From the NCBI RefSeq assembly GCF_014805625.2, contig NW_024003855.1:495004-559003 (forward strand): a stretch of DNA of 64,000 nucleotides, given 5' to 3'. Of the stretch, positions 25,188-37,854 are shown in pieces. This DNA is from Glossina fuscipes (taxonomy: Eukaryota > Arthropoda > Insecta > Diptera > Glossinidae). How positions within the stretch are numbered: position 1 is the first letter of the stretch; the number at the start of each line of letters is the position of its first letter. The position numbers were made by a program, and so were the translations under genes. The notes beneath the pieces were generated by a model that worked only from the letters and a program-made list of their open reading frames with translations, made no database searches and was not told the DNA's origin.

Positions 25188-26307
25188 GCTTTTATGCATG
25201 TTGTCTTATACTTATGCTGGAGGAGGTTTTCATGGTTTGATAACAAAAAGACGTGCACGGACAGATCGGACTGACAGGTTGTTCGCTGTGGGCAAGTGTT
25301 TTAGGCGGACGGACCTGTTTTTCGTAAGGAAGCAAAAACGCTCCCTTACAACACACAAAACTGATAATTATTTATCGATTATTATTTGTGATGCTTGAAG
25401 AACTTGTATATATTTTCACCATCCGTAAGACAGATTGATCAACTTTTTTTTTCAATGTTTCTGTTTTGACAAAATTTCTATGATCAACCGATTTCAGCGG
25501 AGAAGTGATCTAGATCAAAAGCATTAAATTGGTAGGAGAAACATTCCGCAGATATAAAAAGGTCAAATCTACAAAATATTGTCAAAAATTTTGAACGATT
25601 ATAGCACATTCTGTCAGTTGATCCGCAAAATTGAAACAAGAGCTAATTTCGATGAACAATTAATCCGGTGAACACAGCAAAGAAGAGGTGTCGGATACCG
25701 TAAAATAGGCACTGGTTCGAAAATAATCGTGAAGTAGAAGGGTAGCACATTTTTCAAAATATTCGCAAACCTCCAAGCCGTAAGGGATTAATTGAAAATA
25801 CAACAATAAACTCTTGTTTCTATTTCTTTAGACATTATTGTCAATATTTATATGTAAAAATCAATGATTTTTTAACAATACAACGCTTGGTTAAAATAAA
25901 ATGCTCTAAAAGCAAAAGTTAAATGAAGCATTAACTTTGAATGGATGAATATTAAATTTAAGATAGGAGTAAATAAATTTAAGATATAAAAAATAAATGA
26001 ATCAAACCACGGATGAAATCTGAAATGTGCTTTCACTTTATTTCAATAGTTAATATGTGGACTAGAGTTTAGACTTGTTGGTATTGTGCTCATGATGAAG
26101 TGCAAAACATCCACTCAATTTTAGGTTTCACCTTCAATGTTCAGTGTTCATAGGCCTACAGGCATTAATTACGGTTGCACACAACGGAACGTTGACCAAG
26201 GATCAAGTCTCTATGTTACTTTGTTAAAATAGATATAAGAAAATAAGTGTATTCTCAACGATTGTAGGCTCAAATGGATATATATTTACTCACTCTCTTA
26301 ATTTTAG

Positions 26308-26427
26308 GTTCGGACAGTTTTGGAAAATCCTACACGTTACCATGTAATACAAAAACAGAAATATCAAGTTCATCAGTATCTTAGCGAGTCGATTAAAAGA
26401 TTCGGATGGAATCGTCAGCCGGTTGCA
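26308..26427 (+). CDS. Mitf: Mitf coding exon 3 (conserved LENPT-x-YH segment)
   Basis: The exon is 120 bp, phase 0 at both ends, between TTAATTTTAG and GTAAGT. It encodes 40 residues starting VRTVLENPTRYHVIQKQKYQ and continuing VHQYLSESIKRFG. This is one of the most conserved stretches of the MITF/TFEB family outside the bHLH (vertebrate pattern: V-x-x-x-LENPT-x-YH-x-x-Q-x-x-x-x-V-x-x-YLS). It fixes the reading frame and the intron 2 junction. Confidence 0.95.
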
Positions 26428-26490
26428 GTAAGTTTGTTTTTTATTCAAGTGAGGGTGAAGTCGATCAATTTTATTTTTGGGCTACTTTAG

Positions 26491-26922
26491 AACAAAAATA
26501 TTGGTCCATTAACATATTGTCGAACAGCTGATGTTGAGCAGCGATATAACGTAAAATACCCTAGTGACTGTAATGCAACGCAGTCGGCCAACGTAAATGA
26601 TCCATTATCCTCTATGGTTGCGCCGCATCCCCTTCTGCCGAATAGCGGTCGTTCGGAGGAGGTTAGTACCAAGCTAATACCAGCATCACCTTACAATATC
26701 GTAGGATCTAACAATAACAACAAGGCACACGCCATACCATTGGATGTCGTCAATAATATCAACAACATTAATAGCAGTACTGCCAGTAGCAATTCTTTAT
26801 ATATGCATTCAAATAAGTTGCGTAACCGGAATTGTTCGTCTTTATCAGGTGGTAGTACGACTAGTCCTTTACAATCAGCGCCCATATCCCCAAGCTTAAG
26901 TTCAGCAGCCAGCAATTCAGAG
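26491..26922 (+). CDS. Mitf: Mitf coding exon 4 (S/N-rich, putative ERK/mTORC1 site)
   Basis: This 432-bp, phase 0-0 exon lies between TGGGCTACTTTAG and GTAAGT, after a 63-bp intron (26428-26490). It encodes 144 residues, mostly Ser/Asn-rich and probably disordered. Near the C-terminal end is QSAPISPSLSSAASNSE. The S-A-P-x-S-P core is shared with vertebrate TFEB and MITF, where its serine is phosphorylated by ERK and mTORC1 (TFEB Ser142, MITF Ser73). Conservation of that control in this fly is inferred. Continuing past the donor would reach a TAG at 26950. Confidence 0.9.
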
Positions 26923-27789
26923 GTAAGTATATTCCAACAAAGTAATAAGTAGATATACCTATTTGACCGAATTGCATTTTTGTACGGAATCTATATAAAT
27001 AATTGACGGTGTCAAAGGTCAATGCCCAATATATGTTACAACGAAATTCTTCTCGATTATTAGGAGGTGACGGCATGTATATTGAAAAAGGGCATCATTT
27101 GGCTACAATATAGCTTTCTGTTATAAGTCTGCGATTTAACATATTATTTATTTTATGCGACATATTTTTATATCATCATTTTCTATTTATATTTTATGCT
27201 GACCGATTTGTAGTAGTCCAAATTCTCTAGGAAAATGGTTCATTGATAAGGGATTTTTTACGGAGTTTTATTGTAGAAAATGGAATAACCGTCAGTTTTT
27301 TAAACAAAATCAAATTCTTTTTTATTTTAAATAGCTTTATTGATGAATGATATCAAGGTATTGCACATTGTTTAGCGATTCTAAATTTTTTTGATTTTAA
27401 AATTGTTGATAGCAGAAAGAAACTGATTTTTATAACATATACATTAGATTCTATATTTTTTATATTGATTTTCTAATTTAAATTCATACAAAGGTAATTT
27501 TTGTGTAGAATTATAGCTAATTCGAAGATTTCCATTAAAAACAAGAACCATCCGTCATTGTATTTAAAAATCAAAGTTCGTAAAGGCTTAAATAGTTAAT
27601 TTCTTATAATCGCACTTTTGGCTCATCTTTATGAAACCTTTAGTTAGTTTAAAGGATTACATATCCTTGTGTGTTCACATTACCTTTTTTCTCATGTTCG
27701 ATATGCAATAACCCAGATAATATATTTTAGTTTCAGGTTTATTTAAAAGATATCAATTAGTACATATTGTTACGTGCTTGCATTAATTT

Positions 27790-28320
27790 TGACAATTTTT
27801 TTACATGAAAAAGGCATTTACTGACAAAAATTGGTGCAATTTATATTAATCAAAATATTTTCCATAATTTTCTACAACATTTTACCATATTTCTGGCAAC
27901 TTATGTTGGTTTGGCAGCGATCCATTTTCGATCCATTTTCGCACTTCAACTTTACGGAGCCGCGTGCCCGTCAAGCCATATTGAATCGATCGATGAACAA
28001 GCCATAATCAGAACATGCTATATCTGGTGAGTACGCTGGTTGCGGCAGAGCTTTCCGTTTGAGCTGCAGCAGTGTATCTTTGAAAATTCGCGCTATAAGT
28101 CGCCAAAAAATGACATTTTTAGTTAATTCGCGTCATCACATTTAAACCGTTAAAACCCAAACCGACAATTGGGATATGATGAAGCAGGATCACAATGAGT
28201 TTCTGAACTTGTATGGTGGGCTTTGCTAAATTTCTTCAAATTAGACGACAAAAGTAACAAAGATCGAAAATGCAATTTTGAGCGCTCCACGATTAGCATC
28301 GCTATACGCTAACTAACTTA
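27790..28320 (-). mobile_element. Decayed mariner, C-terminal transposase part
   Basis: On the - strand 28110-27980 reads KDTLLQLKRKALPQPAYSPD followed by IACSDYGLF. This is the mariner 'H-P-x-YSPD-x-x-x-SDYxLF' block that carries the third catalytic aspartate. Upstream and downstream parts are recognisable only in pieces. The end segment at 27790-27880 (ATTGGTGCAATTTATATTAA, AAATATTTTCCATAATTTTC on +) has a partner at 58265-58330. It is non-functional. Confidence 0.65.
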
Positions 28321-28329
28321 ATAATATTA

Positions 28330-30245
28330 TATGGAAAACTGTCATTTTATGTAGACGAAGGTCAAAACCATCGAATTTAACCGTTATGTGCACTGGTATT
28401 TCCTATTTCCTAATCACTTTTAACTGTAAAAATCGCTGGTCAAAATTTTTGCAAACTACCTATTAAGCTTAGCTTATTATAAAAAATTTATTCCGAGCAT
28501 CTTATTAACCAATGATTAGCATGCCGATGGACTTATCCATTATCCATTGATTGCCAATTTTTTAGTTTTAGTTAAATTCTTGGCAATTAGCTTGATTTTG
28601 CTGCTGCAATTTACATTTTTACACCTTGTAGAATCAAATTTAATTTCAATGCCGCGCTTCGATACGGCTAATAATAATAGGAAAGTGTATATTAGCTGCA
28701 GCTGTTAAGAGAATATTTCTTACTTTTTCGTTTCTTTTTTGTTCTGTAGGGATTAGCAAACATTCCTTTCTTCGAAAAGTATACAAAAATAATGTAATAA
28801 AATAAACTAAAACATATTTTGATCACAGTAAATCTATTCCAAATTATTGAAAACGGCCTTTTAAAAACTGTTTGCAACTCAGTTAAAATTGTTTATATTC
28901 CAACATTACATTTGAACAAAGTGCCTGCACGCTTTGACCTAATTTTCGTACGATGCCAATTTGAGGAAAGAAGACCAGAATCCTAAGAAGTGTGGGGTAC
29001 GTTCGTCAAATGGCAAGTCCGTGAAATGAGCTGCGACTGTCAAGACAGTTCAGGCTAATAGTGGAGCCTGGATTACCAGACCTATTTCTTTATAGCAGAC
29101 GGCAAAAAAAGTCCCCAAAAATGCTAAAGCCATAACCGACATAACTGTTCTAGTTGCTACGACTCCGTCCACTCCCTTAGCTTCCAACACAGCATCTGCC
29201 AACGAAGTTTTCAAGCAAAGATCACTGGCTACTAGTTCAACGGTGAAGATGAAGGCACTTGCTACGTATCGATGAATAGGGCCAAAGTGATTGCGAGTTC
29301 AGAAAATGAATATAAAGCCACTTCACTTAGGCTCGTTAAGAGGAAGGCTTTCCTCAAGAGTCGCATTGAAAGATATTGTATATACATAAACACATACAAA
29401 TTTTAATACAAATTAATATAAATAGCACAATGTAATAATAATAGTAACAATAAAATTGATATAAATGGAATACATAAAGAAATATAATAACTAAAGTATA
29501 TATAAGTACGTGTCAAATACCATATTTTTAGGAAAATACAAAATTTGATGATTAGAATTTTTATGAAATTAAATTCGGAAGAAAACGGAAAACAAAGTAC
29601 ACAAATTAAGGAAAACCACTAAAGACCGCAATATACATTTAATATATATAGTATAGTTATGTAATATATAAAAAAATGTATCTTTATCTCTGATAATAGT
29701 GTTTGAGTAACGTTGTCACCGAAGGACGTCAATAGCTAATTTTTGTGAACAAGCACGGCACTGCGAAGATAACGGCCGAATAATTTTTATGTCTTTGACC
29801 CTAGGCCTTTGGAGTTATTCACACAGTTAACGAGACCTTCAATCGCGAGAGAATTTTCTGAGCATATCTTTTTGACATTTGGACGTCTGTTCTAGTAAAC
29901 CACTTTCAAGGAGATAAAATGATCAACCGATTGCGTGGTAAAATTGCCGTTTGATTACGAATTCTTTAAATTATGCGCTACCGAATTTTGGGCCATTAGC
30001 GACTTTTAAGTGTAGGGTCTATTGCAATTGTATGGTCCAGTTTACAGTATTTTACATAATCTGAAAAACACCCTGTGGAAACGGTGTGTTCGTTTGTTTT
30101 GAAGTCAAATATGTTGGTCCGATGTCGAAGTCACGCGTTGTGATTGCTTTCTAACCTTATATAATGCGATAAAATATACAGCGAACACTTTTTTGGGAAA
30201 TCAAATCAGCGCATTTACTGGCTAAATTTGATAGAGGTAAGGTCC
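28330..30245. other. Intron sequence with one unassigned coding-like patch
   Basis: Between about 29110 and 29400 on + a frame reads KNAKAITDITVLVATTPSTP and later NEVFKQRSLATSST. It ends at TGA and overlaps a -1 frame starting ATGAATAGGGCC that is Lys/Arg-rich (LRLVKRKAFLKSRIERY). This could be a retroelement gag remnant, but no diagnostic motif was seen. The remainder is AT-rich without recognised content. Confidence 0.3.
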
Positions 30246-30249
30246 TTAC

Positions 30250-31510
30250 TATGAACATTTCTTAAGATTTCTAATTTCAATTTAGTTAGTATCAATGCTT
30301 TAGATGATTCATGAAGTAGTCCATCTTCATCAAACCTTTATTAATGGTTATAGCTTCAGTATTACTCAAATTATCTCGTACTTGTTCTTTAATTGACGGA
30401 CAACATTTTCTTAGGTAAGAAATTGGTTGTTGGCAAAGCGGATCAATTTTTTTTTTAATTTTAGATGAGATATTGCAAAAATGGTTTACATCCGAAATAT
30501 CTGAGGGGCTGAACTAATTTCAAACGGCAGATTTTTTATAAGAATATCTTGCGGTGTACGATATGTCAACAATTTTGTGTGCAAGATTTTTGCGGCATAC
30601 TCCAAAAACCTTCCCGGCAAGTCCATTGCTATATTGTCAAGTGTACTCAACTAGTGGTCAATGCAAATTCTTATTTCGTTAAATTTTCGACTCTTGGTTA
30701 TAGCCTAGCTTAAAAAAGTTTCAACTGCTTTTGCGTTTCTGACCTTTCTGCCAAGCTGAAAATATTTCAAATTTACAGCTGTTTGACAGATCTACGCCGT
30801 AAATAAGTTTTTTAAGCCACACGGACATTCAAATTGGCACCAAATTTGGGGTGACGTTGTAACCCACCATCTTGAAATTGGTGTTAGTTTCCTTTGACAT
30901 TACTCTACGCTATTTCATCGCTTTTTTTGTTCTAGTTTGTTGTTGCAGAATGGTACGACACAATTAACATTACGCGGATGAATAGTAGCTGTAGCTAGTT
31001 TTGTAGACAAAACATTGCATTGACCAGCAGTATTTAATTTCACCTTAAATTGGTTGCTCTTTATTAAGATAACATTGTTGAATCGGGTCATCTGTTCTTA
31101 TAATAAGTGCTTCTCAATACGACCAACAAAAATTCCGTTTTCGCTGTTTACCAGCAGGAGCAATTGCTTTGACCTTGACATTTTTACTGATTTTAGTACT
31201 TTTTGTAAAGATGGCCTTAAAATGGCAGAACAGTCATAAATTGCAGGACTTTTTTGTTCATTTGAGATTTCAACTGTACTTTTGCGTTTCTTCAGTGGCT
31301 TAGTATTTTTAATGCGTTATATCTTTCGAGAGGAGCTTTGTGAGAACAGCATTATCTTTAGTTCCTAGGATGAGCTGGTTACGTAAAATGCTATTAATGC
31401 TAGCTACTGTGGCAAAAACTTCGCCGTACTGGAGATATGAATCCACGACCATTGGGTTGTTTGTCGGGCTCCTTTGCATATGAATGTTGTTTAACATCCT
31501 TACAGACAGT
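30250..31510 (-). mobile_element. Decayed gypsy-type retrotransposon (gag to RT)
   Basis: Read from 31510 down, a gag-end signature comes first: ILRNQLILGTKDNAVLTKLL (31405-31345), the family pattern 'L-R-x-x-I-x-x-G-x-x-D-x-x-L-x-x-x-LL'. Lower down are RICID near 30670 and then LPFEISSAPQIFRM at 30535-30490, the RT 'LPFGIxSAPxxFQ' motif. Order is correct for gag-pol. Many stops interrupt it and most of the protease is not readable. No LTRs of its own were identified. The solo LTR at 32120-32559 is on the other strand. Confidence 0.65.
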
Positions 31511-32119
31511 TCACGTAGTTTTATGTATAAAACTTAAAATAATGTGCAATGATCACGAATATAGTTATTATAGATAGAGCAATACTTCGGGGTACGGTTG
31601 GAAACATATTCACTGGCATACTGTTTTAAGAAGCGGCATCTGCAATCACTAGGTTCGCTACAGGTCTGTCATGGATCTCATAAGTTTTAATCACCTCTCT
31701 TTACCTACCAATCTTTTGCCACACTCGTTTCAAGTATATTATCACTAAGTCCTCTAAAGGCAGCGGTTTTTGTTCCTATTTCGACTTGCACTTTCTTGTA
31801 GGCAAATATTGTGGAAGCAATCTTTTTCACACTTAGAGGTGAGTTTTAAAAAGTACATGAAAAGTACCTTCTTCTTTCTCTGTACCAACATAAGCCATAT
31901 ATATTTTCCGTACATCGCCAATCTTAGAAAAGATTTTTTACTAACTCTTGAATGAACAAAAATACTGAGTTAAAAAATATCACGGCTACTAAAGTGACAA
32001 TGAGTTTCTTTAAAAAAAAAAATACAGCTGAGAACTTTCATCAGGGTTGTATTGAAACTGCTTTTCATATATTAAACAAAAAATTAACCTATCTAAATTT
32101 TCAACAAAAACATTAATAT

Positions 32120-32559
32120 TGTTACGAAAATCCCAAATCCAGTTAATTTCAGCTAAGTAATTTTCCCTAATAATAAATTCCCTAAAGAAGGAAAAACCAA
32201 AGAAGCATTCGAAGGCGCCTCATGCAGCTGCAGGCCGATGAAAACGATTAGCGGAAAAGCAGACTGGGATTAGAAATAAAACCATAAATTTAAGTATAGT
32301 GACATGCTTGTAAAAATGTATATAAATAGAACATTTGTGGAAGGGAGAGTTAGTCGGGCAAGAACATTCGAGCTGAGAGTACGGCCAAAATAAGTTGTGA
32401 ATAATCCTACATGTAAGAAATATAATTGTAAATAAATACTCCTACTGTTGTGAAAGACAAAGTAATAAAATAAAAGAACTTTGAAGTGTACTTCTCTTGA
32501 TCAAAATATCCACGATCCAGTGATACGGACTGTATCCTAAAAAAGCAAATTTCATAACA
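32120..32559 (+). mobile_element. Solo LTR, 440 bp, with ATAT target duplication
   Basis: The segment starts TGTTACGAAAATCC and ends TTCATAACA, that is TGTTA at one end and TAACA at the other. It is flanked on both sides by ATAT (32116-32119 and 32560-32563), a 4-bp duplication expected for gypsy-group integration. A TATA-like GTATATAAATAGA lies at 32318-32330 and an AATAAAATAAAAG polyadenylation-type signal at 32464. No primer-binding site or gag follows. It is therefore a solo LTR left by recombination. Family is unknown. Confidence 0.75.
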
Positions 32560-32563
32560 ATAT

Positions 32564-35500
32564 AAAAGTTGAAAGTTATGTCGTATATACTATTTTCGCT
32601 TAATGTTACCTACAGCGCAATAGGTAAAAACTAATTATTGGGTAACATTACAGTCGGGTTAGAAACTTTGTGTTACCAAACGAACATGAGTCTTATATAC
32701 TTTTCAATCAGATGAGATTTGGTGTACGCATTTTTACTCTGGTTTATTATCTCACCGTTAGTGGTAAATGAGTTGAAAAAATTTGCTTGGCAGATGCTGA
32801 GGAAATTTATAAAAATCATTTTTTAGAGCTATACGAAACAATTCTCGAACACCTGCATCTACGGAATATCGGCCATACAACCATTCTACAAATATGCTAT
32901 GTATCTAATTGGTCCACTTATTATTACTTGTCAATAAATGGAATCTTGATGAGCAACGACACCACTATCCAGTAGATTGACTTTAGAAAAGAGTTTTTTC
33001 CGGGCCGTCGTGGAGTCTATCCTGCTGTGTAACTCAACCTACTAATACGTTACTTAAATCCAGGTTCTTGAAATTATAACATTTCACGCTTAATTCTATA
33101 CATTTATCATCATGAACGCCTTAACTTTTAGTGCAAAGTTCCATTAAAATGTGCATTTGGTACACATGTGCATCCAGTTTTTAGTAGTTTAATATAACAT
33201 AATATCATACATATGTAAACTATGTGCACCATAGTAATAGGAAGATTTCACTACTTAGTTTTAAGAATTGTAACAGACTTTTGCTTGGTATGCTACAGTA
33301 GATGCCGGGAGCAAGCATTATACTGCCATGTTATAAGCGTTAAATATTAGTTTTTGATTTAAACTTAACACTTTCTTATGTTTCTATATTTTTTCGTTTT
33401 TCCTTTTTTTGTAATATTTAATTTGGGTTCTTTAAATAGTTTAAATTTTTTTGCTTGTTTTTAATTTTGGTTCATTTGTAACTTGTTGCTTGAAATTAAG
33501 GGAACAAACCGAACAAGGTGGAATATTAGTTTATAATAAATAGAGTATAGTCTCATTAATTTGTAACGAGTTGGGAAAATTCCCGGTCACTTTTTAGCAA
33601 GTAGCTTACTGTTTTATTGTGCATTAGATCAAGATGAATAGTTCTAAAAAAGAAAGAAGAAAACAATGATAGTGCCTCATCTAATGTTGTAAAGATAAAA
33701 GAAGTCTCAATAAACATTTTCTTTGCATTTAATGAGTATGACATCCATTGCTTATTTAGACCAAAAGTAACCTACATTATAAGAGAAGAAGAGAAATGAG
33801 AAAAACTCCAACGAGTCAATTATTGGGCACCAATTATGTGTGGCGATAGCTAGATTTCATATTCGAGTTTTTTGTTTTACATATGCGCAACAGATGCGAG
33901 AAACGCTCTTTCATATCTGCTAGATAACATGCGAGACGAATAGCTCGCATTTTTTTTAAGCACTGGTTGTTTAGAGTTACAGTTTATAACGACTATAAAT
34001 GGAAGACAAAAAAATTCCAAACAAAATTGTTTTACTTGCAAACAAGGAAACCAAGAAAAACATTTTAAATTTGTAAAAAGTAAGAAAGTGATTTGTTTCC
34101 GTTGTTGTTTGCTCATTTTGTCGTATTAATTAATCTGCCAAAACTTTTAATCGACGCCGTATCACCAATGGCTCCACAAATTATCATGTGCTAGATGTCG
34201 AAGTCTGGTGTACACACACACTCCACTGACTATTTCTCGTGAATTGTGAATCCTTGCGCGTTAAGCATTTTCTGAGAAGCTGAGAATGATAACTGCTAGT
34301 TAATTTCTAGAGATTCTTCTTGTAATGCTAATTGACAAAAAGCTCCAAAATATTAGCTATTTTTAAATAAACTTGCCTGTTCTTTACTCTTTACATTCAT
34401 TGCAATTTTCGGAATTTCCTTGTCTTTGGGCAAATGTTATGTGGCACCGACTCGCAAAGCGATGCAACTCATTATTTACAATTTTTCATTTGTTTTGTGA
34501 AAAATGCTTATTTTACCACTTTATTTTATTTCATTAAAAATGTTGGGTTTGTACGATTTCGATACTGCGTGTACTAAGAATTTCCTGTTATCTTCCCTTT
34601 GTTTTTTTGAAAATAAACGTCCAATCCCGAAAGCTTTACACAATGCAAAGCTGAATGACTTTCAAATTACGTCGTTGAAGTGAGAGCTAACTCGTTAACT
34701 AATGACACACAATCACTACCCTAGGGGATACCATGAAAAGAAGTGAATGCCTTTGTGATTATCGCTTTGTTCGTTTTTTTGTTTTGAAAGGGGGATCATT
34801 CGATTATCGCGAAGCAGCTCAACATATCAAACTTTCCATTACAATGCGTTAGTGACTGAGAGTGGCCTAAAAAATGAGAGCAAATTTCAATTTGTTTGCT
34901 TTGTATAAGCAACGCATATAGGGCAATCAATAACTTTTTCTTTAATTTCTATGTACCTTTTTGTTCAAATTATAACTTTAAAAATTATTTATAATTTTAA
35001 GATTTTTATAAAGTGTATAAGATTTGTGGCTGCAATTCTCTAACTTACTTCCTCACCCAACTACCTCAATTAGGGTGCCTCCGTACAAATATTCAAATAA
35101 TCTGTTTCAACTTTGTAGTAGGGGCAAACGTTTTGCAGCGCTACACAATTCTTCCGAGCTTCGTTGGAATGTAGCAACTCTTTCCTTCTTCCTGTAGTTA
35201 GATTCTCGAAATACGAAAATACTAAATACTTTAATACTACCCTTTATGCATACCAATGCATCTTTCCACAATGTTCCTTGCCTTGTGATGGATTTCTTTG
35301 TGCTCTTCTTTTAGAAAGATGTAGTTTTTTGGCGCTTCAATGTTTTTTTCAACCGAGCTGTCAAGCATTGCTATCATGCCCAGTTCAATGGTTTTCCAGA
35401 CTGCGAATCATGGGAAGATGCGGGAAACTTGAAATTGGCAGCCTTGATTTTTATTTGATGGTTGCGAATCTAAAGAGAATCGGTTAGGCTTTGTTTTCCT

Positions 35501-35920
35501 TTTCAAATAATTAGAACTTCTTGATTTTCCTCTGCCATCCAATGACAGTAGTAAAAATTAAAAACGATCGTTTATTGTTAAACAAAAAGTTCACTGCCAG
35601 GAACACTAAACTTCTGATAAAACCACATCGTTGTGTATGTTTTGTTTCCAACTCTTGTAACACCTCTGATACAACAGTTGATAACCAGCTATATAGTCGC
35701 AACAGGTCAGCCATCGGTAACTTCCTGAAGCAAACAACTGCAAAGACATGGCTAAGTGCAACACTGACGGCATATATGTACTCCTCATATTGGCACTCAT
35801 TCCACTTTTTCTTAGGATAGAATTTAAAGTTTTCGAAACGCAAAACTTCTGCTTAAGTCTACGTACAACAATATCACATATACATAACGTATACATATAC
35901 GTCGTTTGCAAATATAAGAA
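32564..35920. other. Intron sequence, no element or gene recognised
   Basis: AT-rich sequence with scattered open frames up to about 110 codons on both strands (for example 35164-35487 on + and 35511-35843 on -). None shows a recognisable motif, splice context or repeat partner, and several overlap on opposite strands. They are treated as chance or as very old transposon sequence. Confidence 0.3.
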
Positions 35921-35921
35921 C

Positions 35922-36080
35922 ACTTTATTATTATTATTACTACTATTATTAATTTCGCCAGAGAAATAAATCCTAAGAATAAACTCTTAAAAGCACTAGC
36001 ATCTAAGGCTATCGGCTTTTATTAAAAATTCTACCGCACTCTCCTCGCCTTCGGCTACTCGGCGGATAAGAACAGTTTAC
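35922..36080 (-). mobile_element. tRNA-derived SINE, copy lacking the B-box segment
   Basis: On the - strand it shares GTGCGGTAGA, AAAGCCGATAGCCTTA, TTAAGAGTTTATTCTTAGGA and TTTATTTCTCTGGCGAAATT with the copy at 52585-52762. It also ends in an ATT/TAA-rich tail, here at 35926-35951. Upstream it retains CCGCCGAGTAGCCGAAGGCG, an A-box-like stretch. The roughly 40 bp that holds the B box in the other copy are absent. The internal pol III promoter is therefore incomplete. Confidence 0.6.
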
Positions 36081-37045
36081 TTAGTCCTTTTGGGACAGCG
36101 CCAGTTGTGCGTCGCGGTTGGCTTTGTTCTTCCCTTTAATGAACGAACATAAAAAAAAGTTACGATAACTTGTGTGAATTGGCTCGATATTAAAAAAAAA
36201 AAAATTGCATACAGTTTTATCAAATTAATTATTTTGTTTTTCTTTCCAACTCACAAAATTATTCACAAATCTAATTTCGCAAACAGTTTAGTTTTCAAAA
36301 AGAAAATTAATTCATTTTCTAATAGCTGCCTATATTTCTCTTCTGCAGCTGGTTTCCTACAGACGGAATCCTAGAAGAGAGATTTATGGTAACTTTTCTT
36401 GGTTTATGCTCAATACTAATGCAAATTCGTTCTCAGCGACGATTTTATTGTCACCAGATTTGACTTAACCCAGACAGCGCATTTGGCGACAATCACTGCT
36501 TTCATGATTACCCTCCTGATTTTCTTGCGGAATATATTTGTGAGATTATTGCTATGAAACCGCTAGCTTAGGTTTACATTTTTTGTTTTTTTTTTTTTGT
36601 GTTGCGTCGGCAAATAGGAATTATTCACCATTTATGTAATTGATCGATGAATTTTGTTGCTTATATGATAGCTCAATGTAATTTTCAATGCAAAATGAAT
36701 ATGTTGTAATAATATATGAGGAACGGGTGTTCCGGTTAGAAGTGGAATCCTCCCTTGCTACCATGTGGTGGGCTATGATGAAATGTATAAAGCAAACCTA
36801 TGTGTGATATAGATTTCTTATAAATCTCATCTAAAGACTCAAAGAGATGCCCTATGGATCCATTTTACATATAGTCCCAAATAATTGCATCAGATTTTTG
36901 TCCTGCCTCTCTTGCCTGCAATGCGTCCAACGCTCTTGAATTTGTCAAAGCTTAAACTTGGCAACGTACCTAATAATACGAATTTTACCAATTTTCTTAT
37001 TCATAGTTTAGCTTAAAAGTACGTAACATAAATGTTTACAATATA
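36081..37045. other. AT-rich intron sequence, nothing recognised
   Basis: No gene or element recognised. The open frame at 36174-36374 has no recognisable motif. Confidence 0.3.
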
Positions 37046-37049
37046 AATT

Positions 37050-37205
37050 CTAAATCAGCATAAATTATTATGAACAGCAGTAATAAGCATAACTAATGAA
37101 AGCAAAAATGCAACGATTTGCATTTTTTATTTATGTTATTTAATTAGTCTGTAACCAAATGTTTTTGAAATGTGTCATTTGTTGTTGTTTTTCTTTACTT
37201 TTTTT
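37050..37205. repeat. Dispersed repeat R3, copy 2
   Basis: The block matches 4980-5135 and lies in the same orientation. Both show the run from a TCAGCA-AAATTATTAT motif to TTATGTTATTTAATTAG and a GTGTCATTTGTT-like end. Here it runs into a T-rich tract with TTTA repeats at 37210-37230. Confidence 0.5.
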
Positions 37206-37249
37206 TTTTGTTTATTTATTTATTTATTTTTTTTTGGCACACTTCGATC

Positions 37250-37854
37250 GACACAAGAACCATAACCCTAATTAAACTATCTAAACTAAACTGTCTGTTG
37301 TTTCGGTAAAGTTGTTTGTGAAGAGATTAAACATCATGCGACTTACAACTAAGCCTTAAGATAGTCCTGAGTTTCAGAGTAAACAGTGTTAATAGAAGCT
37401 AGTTGCTTGTGGCTGAGTAGACAAGATTGCATAACATTACATGCCCCTAGAGACGCTAAAATTGTCAAAGAGCTTTTGAATAAGTTACCTGTGAGGGAGT
37501 TTACCGAAAACCTTCCAAATCTGTAAAGACATAATTATTGAGATTTTATGCTGATTATGATTTTCGCTAATTAATTTAGTAATAGAAATGAAGAGATCAG
37601 ATGTATTACTGCGAGTACGAAGTCTAATCTTACAATCATGAATGCCGTCCTGATCATAATAACACTGTTTGATTTGCTGTTTCATGATACATTCAATAAT
37701 TTTAGGAAAGAGTAGAAGGATGTTAATTGATTTTGAATTGTCCGATCATAGGGAGTATTCACGTTTCCATATTGATTTGGCAACTTTCCACTCTTTAGAA
37801 AATTTTGAGGTAGTATGATTAATATTCACAAAATGGAACAAACAGTCAAATATA
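37250..37854 (-). mobile_element. LINE reverse transcriptase, part downstream of mariner
   Basis: On - from 37840 down it reads SKFSKEWKVAK, a 'FPxxWKxAK' RT motif, then LFPKIIECIMKQQI near 37710-37675. Next are QDGIHDCKIRLRTRSNTSDL at about 37660-37600 and KISIIMSLQIWKVFGKLPH near 37540-37490, in the place of the usual 'V-x-x-D-F-S-K-A-F-D-x-V-x-H'. The catalytic aspartate region is mutated. Sequence below 37440 is not assigned. This piece is the continuation of 39122-39560 across the inserted mariner. Confidence 0.7.

Larger units (their letters stand above)
12783..26307 (+). other. Mitf: Mitf intron 2 (13.5 kb, filled with mobile elements)
   Basis: The intron runs from the GTTCGA donor to the ATTTTAG acceptor in phase 0. 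The junction is set by the protein: QQVLQ joins VRTVLENPTRYH, as in all family members. Inside are LINE, gypsy-like and tandem-repeat sequences listed separately. Parts without recognised elements are 12783-14080, 17880-18840, 23170-23830 and 25400-26307. These are AT-rich and show no gene. Confidence 0.8.

Noticed and set aside
26487..27076. - strand ORFs opposite Mitf exon 4
   Set aside because: Shadows of the Ser/Asn-rich coding exon on the other strand.
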